Shown here one piece after another: positions 57,975 to 64,000 of a DNA stretch of 64,000 nucleotides. Each line of letters opens with the position of its first letter. Within the stretch, counting starts at the first letter, position 1. The stretch lies in assembly GCA_003550325.1 (NCBI GenBank), contig QKWP01000133.1, positions 127,851 to 191,850 on the forward strand. The letters run 5' to 3'. The stretch comes from Gigaspora rosea (lineage: Eukaryota > Glomeromycota > Glomeromycetes > Diversisporales > Gigasporaceae). The translations under genes and the position numbers were made by a program. The notes under the pieces are model-generated. The model did not search any database. It was not told the origin of the DNA and saw only the letters and a program-made list of their open reading frames with translations.

Positions 57975-58346
57975 TAAAATGCACCACTGGTGTTCAACAC
58001 TACAATGATTTTCACCAATCAAATTTTCTAAATGCAGTATAAAGTAAAGATCAGGTATAACATGAAAATTTTGTTGTTTTGGTATTTTTTTAAAAAATAC
58101 CTTCTAACTCAAAATTTTATCTATGAAACCACCTTTTTTTTTTAAAAAAAAAAACCCCTTTGTGAAATTTTACTATATACTATGCCTCACTCTAACCCTA
58201 ACTATTAACTCTAACTTAACATTTATTAGTTTTTAACTTTTGTTTATTTTTTTTTGTTTATTTTTTTTTGTCTTTTCAGAGAAAAGGAGCGGAGCAAAGG
58301 AAAGCAAAATCTTCATACTGGTGTTGAACACCAGTAGTGCGTTTTA
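57975..58346. mobile_element. 372-bp TIR element with TAAAAYGCACYACTGG ends
   Basis: Left end TAAAATGCACCACTGGTGTT, right end (inverted) TAAAACGCACTACTGGTGTT. The interior includes a family A-like segment (AAATTTTACTATATACTATG and TAACCCTAACTATTAACTC) at 58155-58220. Confidence 0.75.
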
Positions 58347-58677
58347 ACAATTTTGTAAAGAAATATCACCAGATTTATATAAAATTTTAAAGTAAATGTA
58401 TTTTGTTCTTCTGAACAACATTTATTATTGTATAATAATCTATTTGTATAGTATTATTTAGACTTTATATATAGCAATAATTAATATTTATGTATAAAAT
58501 TTTTTAAAATAAATTTTAAAAAATTTTTATATATAATTATTGATTATTGCTAAATCATACTAAGCAAAATAATTATTATGCAATAATAAATATTGTCAAA
58601 AGAGAAAATATATTTATTCTAAAATTTTCATATAAATTAGTTGATATTTCTTTAAGGATAAATATATGTAATGCACT

Positions 58678-59870
58678 CTGCGATATGCTAATTCATTGCA
58701 CACATATATGTAAACATAGTTGGTAGATCTGTATAACAAATGTTCTATATAACAAAAATTTAAATTAATATAAGATTAGGGTAACAGTAATAGGACATGT
58801 CCCTTTGAAATAAGTTTTAATAAAAATTATAATAAATACCTTTGACTAGATTACTTAAAATCTCCTCTAAAAATATATGAATTTACTATAAGCTTTGGGC
58901 TAAGAACAAGAAAAAAAGAAAAATTTGAGCTTAAAAACTGTATCAAAATTTTGTCAATTTGTCACTTTTTCAAAATGTAACTTCGCCAAAAACAAAAATT
59001 TACTAATTTTAAATTACCAGTTATGTGTAAAATCGTGCTCTGAACAACTTTACTTAGGCGACCAAAGAAGGTTACCTTGTAAGAAAAATGGGTTTGCTAT
59101 GTGCTAAAGTTAAAATTTTTTGGTTTGCAATATAAAACCTCTTTTTTTATCAAGATAACCTGCTTTGGGCCTCTAGGTAAACTTGTTCAGAGGGTATTTC
59201 TACTTAGAGAAAAATTTTTTTTTTAGAAAAAATTTTTTTCTATAACTTTAACCCTATTTTTCACACAAAAAAGATCTAAAAAAACACGTATTGGCTTTAG
59301 CCCGAGTAGAAATACTTTCTGAACAAGTTTACTTATATTGCAAACCAAAAATTTTTAACTTTAGCACATAGCAAACCTATTTTTCTTACAAGGTAATCTT
59401 CTTTGGTCGCCTATGTAAAGTTGTTTAGAGCATGATTTTACATATAACTGCTAATTTAAAATTAGTAAATTTTTGTTTTTGGTGAAGTTACATTTTGAAA
59501 AAGTGCAAAATTGACAAAATTTCAATAGTTTTTAAGCTCAAATTTTTCTTTTTTTCTTGTTCTCAGCCCGAAGTTCATATGTTTTTATTATAATTTTTAT
59601 TATAAACTTAATTCAAGGCTATTTTAAAGAGACACGTCCTATGACTAGTAAGGATTGGTATTAAAAATTAAAGTAAATAATAGTATATACCAAAATTTTG
59701 CAAGAAAATTTTTTTGTTAAAGCGTGAAAGGTGGTTATGTAAATTAAATTTTTTGATATTACAAATCTTATAAAAATTTCTTTATTTTGTTATACAAAAA
59801 TTTGTATGTTACACTTGATCTTTAAATTTAATTGGTAGATCATTAGATGCAATATACAAGCACTTTACAG
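58678..59870. mobile_element. MITE, family A, copy 2, interrupted
   Basis: Left half 58678-58790 matches 820-935 and right half 59645-59870 matches 945-1153, including TTTTTTTGTTAAAGCGTGAA. The gap is filled by the hairpin element 58793-59639. Comparing copies gives an almost exact empty site. Confidence 0.75.
58793..59639. mobile_element. 847-bp hairpin element, TA target
   Basis: TA at 58791-58792 and 59640-59641. Ends GGACATGTCCCTTTGAAATA and, inverted, GGACGTGTCTCTTTAAAATA. The arms pair over nearly the whole length to a centre near 59220. The ORF at 58925-59107 is inside an arm and is mirrored by the other arm, so it is unlikely to be a gene. Confidence 0.85.
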
Positions 59871-61459
59871 AATGTAATATTTAATTAAGTTACAGAAAAA
59901 GCTACAAAATTTTTGTAAATACAAAAATATAAAAATTATACTAATAAAAATTTATCTTATTAGTATGAAAATTTTAAAGTAAGTATATTTGTTCTTTTAG
60001 TTGATAATCTGCTAGTTAACTGGAGAATAATCATAGTATAATATAATACAAATTATATATAAAATTACTAAGGTGAAATGTGGTGTACTTCTATCTAAAA
60101 GTTTTTTCTTACTAAGTCAATGATACATGTTCACTAATTAAAAGATGTTGAGCTTATTAAAACATATCTAATAGTAGTTAGATCATTCAAATTGGTCTAG
60201 TAGATGGTAATATTATAAAAAATGATTGGCTGACTCTATAAATATAGATCAAAATTATACATATTAGTATAATATTAGTTACTGATATATATGGTATATA
60301 TAGATGATATGTGCCTGATATGTGTAAGATATATTTATATATATACCCGATATGTATAGTGTTCATGTAGGATATCAGATACATATTAGACACATATAGT
60401 ACAAATATAGTATATATGCTATATATATATCAAGTACATATCGCATATATAAATTTGTAATACATCATGTACTCAGTATATATTATAGAATATCTAATAT
60501 GTATAGAGTCATATAGGATATCAGACATATATCAGACACATATAGTGTATATATATAGTATATATGCTGCATATATATCAGGTATGTATTGTATATATAA
60601 ATTATGACAGTAATATTACTACTTCATTTTAATTTTAATTTATTAAAAATATATATACTAATTAAATTATTTAAAATTTTTTATTTATATAATATAGATA
60701 ACAAATATTTTAAGTTATTATAACTAATACAATTATACAATTAATACAAAATTAACAAGAATCCACTTTAATCACAAAATTGTACTAAAAAAACTAATAC
60801 TAACTAATATGCCCTAACTCTAACCTTAAAATTTAATATTGATAATAATTTTAATTAATATACAGTATATGCTAGCACTATGCTAGCAAATTGCAAATTT
60901 GCTATTCACAATTTTAGCAACTACATATATATTAATTAAAAATATATATAAAAAATAAAATAAATATAAAAGAATTTAAAATCAATGATCTCAAGATGAG
61001 CTGGAAGATAAAGACTTATAAAAAATATAAGCTAACAGACTTAGCAAGATAGTTATTCATTACTTTGTATAGCTAGATCTTGCCAGATGGTTTACTACTT
61101 ATATTAACACCATCTACAATCATATATAGATTTTAAATTCAATTAATATATATGCTAGCAAATTGCTAATTTGCTATTTATAGTATTAGCAATTACATAT
61201 ATATTAATTAAGAAAACCAACAAGGTACACAAAGTAAAATCTACAAGACACCCAAAACGCACTAAGCAATATTAAAATTGGTAAGGTAGCTTCCAGAAAT
61301 CAGATGATTTCTGGGTGAGTGGGTGGGTCAGCTGAAGTATCAGATGTAATTCCGGCTAAAATTTTATAATTCCGGCCAAAGTTGCAAAATTATTTTTGAC
61401 CAAAATTATAGATTTATTAATAATATTTAATAATTAATAACTTTTGATCTACTGGACCA

Positions 61460-61727
61460 AATTTGATGATTCAACTGCCAAAATGACCCTCTCAACGAGA
61501 GGATTCTGGTAGCCCAAAATTATTAAAATCCAATCACAGAATCCTGGGATAGAAATATATTTGTGTTACTATAAAAGTTCTATAATTTATTAAATAATTA
61601 TAACCCATTTATAGTAACACAAATTTATTTCGATCTTAGGATCCTGTGATTGGATTTTAATGATTTTGGGCTTGTTAGAATCCTCTTATTAAGAGGATCA
61701 TTTTGGTAGTAAAATCATCGAATTTAG
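61460..61727. repeat. hairpin related to 29440-29985
   Basis: AAATTTGATGATTCAACTGCC pairs with the block ending 61727. Inner arms GAGGATTCTGGTAGCCCAAA, AAAATCCAATCACAGAATCC and ATAGTAACACAAAT are mirrored. The same motif order occurs in the hairpin at 29440-29985. Confidence 0.75.
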
Positions 61728-61728
61728 C

Positions 61729-61880
61729 CAGGACCCCGAAGAACTCTGATATAACTCAGATCCAGACTCAAAAATTTTAATATAACTTTATACACTTAAT
61801 TTTATTAAAAGCTTTATAAAAAATTATAATATAAGTTCAAATTTTACTATAAATTATACAATTTCAGATCTGAGTTTATA
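61729..61880. repeat. one-ended copy of the CAGGACCCCGAAG element
   Basis: CAGGACCCCGAAGAA is followed by TAACTCAGATCYAGACTC and AATTTCAGATCTGAG, matching 22697-22850 at about nine bases in ten by eye. No right terminus was found. Confidence 0.7.
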
Positions 61881-62958
61881 TATAAAGAAAAATAGTATCG
61901 GGAAAGAATAAATTCGAATATTATATTTTAATAAATTTTAATAAATTTTAATGCATCTGCATTATGATCACCTAATTATCACTTTTCCATAACAATAATA
62001 TAAAGCAATTTAATAAAAATTATATATATATTTATTTTATTTATTTATTATAAACAATTCTCTAACAAATTGGTTACAATTTGGAATCTAACATCTATAA
62101 TCTACAATCCTATAGCAAATAACTAATGAAACACTAGTAATAAAAAAAAGCTCAACAAATTGGTAACAAAACACCTAAAATACCTAAGAAAACTAACAAG
62201 GTACCCAAGGTAAAATCTACAAAACACCCAAAATGCATCAAAGCAACATCAAAATCGGCAACAAAACATCTGAGACAACCACGAACACACACAGAGAGCA
62301 TTCAAGAAAACTGACAGGACACCCAAAACGAAATCTACAACAAGAGACCCTGAAATGCACCCAAAGCAATATCGAAATCGGTGACAAAACACCATGTAAT
62401 TATACAAGAACGCCCAAAAAAACTAATAGGCACCCGAAGCAAAAACTCTGAAACAACGTTGAAAGCAGCAACAAGACACCTGAGGCAATCATGAAATCAC
62501 GTGACGTTCCTAAACAACAGAAAAACTAAAGAATAGTATTTAGAACTAGAGCGTGTCAACAAAAAGTATGAAAAGAAAAAACATGGCACCAGCAACAAAT
62601 TATACACCAAAATGGTCGACACTAATGACAAAGCACCGACTAATAACTCCAACAATGAAATCTGAAGCCATTACCTGAAGAACCTAAAAAAGAAAAATGT
62701 GGAAGCTAGTATTCAAACTAAAAAGTGATAATGACACCAACCACTAAAAAATGCATGCACCAAAATGGACAACACCAATAGCAGCGAAGAAAGTTGTAAC
62801 AGCACCAACAACAAAGAAAGGTTGCTTCAAAACCAAAATGGACAACAGATATTTTCTGAAAAAAAATTAGCAGTTAGTACTATACTAAAAAAAATAAAAT
62901 AACAAAAAAAAAAGGATACTTATCTACCGGTATTTTGATTTGTATAACAGGAAAAATT

Positions 62959-62959
62959 N
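62959..62959. other. ambiguous base (N)
   Basis: A single N lies between the two direct copies of the 62-63.9 kb module. The duplication around an unresolved base could be a true tandem or an assembly join. Confidence 0.9.
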
Positions 62960-64000
62960 CCATTTTGGCCAAATAATTATATATTGGCCGATGGCCAATT
63001 AAATTTTCTTTGGCCGATTAAATTGCCATCACTGTCTATAATCTACAATCTTATAGCAAATAACTAATGAAACACTAGTAATATTACAACAAAAAAAAAG
63101 AAAAAAGTTCAACAAATCGGTAACAAAACACCTAAAACACCCAAGAAGTACCTAAGGTAAAATCTACAAGACACCCCCAAAATGCATCAAAGTAATATCA
63201 AAATCAGCAACAAAACACTTGAGGCAACCACGAACTCACACAGAAAGCACCCAAGAAAACTGACAGGACACCCAAAACGAAATCTACAACAAGAAACACT
63301 GAAATGCACCCAAAGCAATGTTGAAATCGTCGACAAGACACCACGTAGTCATACAAGAACGGCCAAAAAAACTAATAGGCACCCGAAGCGAAAACTCTAA
63401 AACAATGTTGAAATCAGCAACAAGACACCTAAGGCAATCACGAAATCACGCAATGAACCTAAAACAACAAAAAAACTAAAGAATAGTATTTAGAACTAAA
63501 GTGCGTCAACAAAAGTATGAAAAAACATGGCACTAGTGATAAATAATACACCGAAATGGTCGACACCAACGACAAAGTACCAACTAACGACTCCAACGAC
63601 GAAATTTGAAGCCATTTCCTGAAAAATCTAAAAAGAAAACCATGGAAGTTAGTAACTCGATAAAGGACACCAACTAAAAAATGCACGCACCGAATGGATG
63701 ACACCAACAGCGGCGAAAGAAGTTGTAGTGGCACCAACGACGAAGAAAGGTTGCTCCAAAACCAAAATGGATGACAGAAAGTTCCGAAAAAAATTAGAGT
63801 TAGTACATACTAAAAAAAATAAAATAACCAGAAATAACAAAAAAAAGATACTTATCTATTCTGATCTGTGTAATAGGAAAATAATACGAAAAACGATAAT
63901 AAAATAAAAGATTAATAAAAAAAAGAATCGTTTAATAATTAATAAAAAAATTAAAATAAAATAGAAAAAAAATATTAAAATAATTTATACGTACCATAAT

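Larger units (their letters stand above)
60237..63860. mobile_element. inverted partial copy of the 10.8 kb element end
   Basis: From 60237 the sequence follows the reverse complement of 10933-9690: ATAGATCAAAATTATACA, then GATATGTGTAAGATATATTT and AATTTGTAATACATCATGTA. After inserted material (60600-61890) it continues ATTTTTATTAAATTGCTTTA and the GC-richer module, which is present twice in direct orientation (62093-62935 and 63038-63860). Short ORFs at 62233-62451 and 63182-63400 are paralogous Thr/Lys/Asn-rich strings from these modules and have no recognisable domain. Confidence 0.7.

Noticed and set aside
58925..59107. 60-residue ORF
   Set aside because: Lies in one arm of the 847-bp hairpin; the mirrored arm has the same sequence inverted and broken.
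62233..63400. Two paralogous Lys/Thr/Asn-rich ORFs (62233-62451 and 63182-63400) as a gene family
   Set aside because: They are the two copies of a transposon end module; conservation is that of the DNA repeat, and the third copy (reverse complement near 10300) lacks the ORF.

Overview
The window is almost certainly from the nuclear genome of an arbuscular mycorrhizal fungus (Glomeromycotina, Rhizophagus-like). The DNA is extremely AT-rich, introns are short GT-AG (74-92 nt), and the gene families are those expanded in that lineage: TKL-type protein kinases with an N-terminal CxxC-x9-CxxC segment followed by a W-T-S-G-N-K-D stretch, Sel1-like repeats, F-box/RNI-type leucine-rich repeat proteins, SWIM-finger MULE transposases, Tc1/mariner elements and a chromodomain Ty3/gypsy integrase. 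This assignment is from recognised sequence style, not from a search. Layout: (1) 1-17150 is an LTR retroelement whose 5' LTR is split by a 10.8 kb insertion (147-10933, TAA target duplication). The insertion holds foldback elements and a four-level nest: a TTAA-flanked hairpin (4311-9078) is interrupted by a MULE (4359-8576, 9-bp target duplication), and the MULE transposase gene is interrupted by an apparently intact Tc1/mariner element (5180-6449). The MULE also holds a decayed Sel1-repeat fragment. The internal region of the LTR element holds a decayed protein-kinase fragment. (2) 17.2-30.5 kb is gene-poor: a chromovirus integrase fragment, then a 5.2 kb foldback element built of about 15 palindromes, with several smaller elements nested inside, then AT-rich DNA with hairpin repeats. 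(3) 30.7-34.1 kb carries a secreted-type DUF3455-like gene split by a second Tc1/mariner copy (transposase broken, ends intact), followed by a 784-bp element with 9-bp target duplication and a possible captured coding segment. (4) 34.1-48.3 kb is largely non-coding apart from a 50-bp satellite, a GC-richer dimeric repeat and an F-box/LRR gene at 43535-44557 cut short by a stop. (5) 48339-53618 (minus strand) is the most unusual locus: a kinase gene in which an exon of about 480 bp is repeated eight times in tandem, every copy bounded by phase-0 splice sites, ending in one complete kinase catalytic region. (6) 53.7-64 kb is again repeats: a 1-kb palindrome with GC-rich modules, a decayed Ser/Asn-rich two-exon gene, TIR elements, and a second, inverted and internally duplicated copy of the end of the 10.8 kb element. 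Few genes look intact: the Tc1 transposase at 5280-6278 is the only clearly uninterrupted ORF of full family length. The kinase array and the F-box/LRR gene are partly damaged. No rRNA, tRNA, CRISPR or prokaryotic-type features were found. No sequence searches or computed alignments were possible; boundaries of repeats were read by eye.
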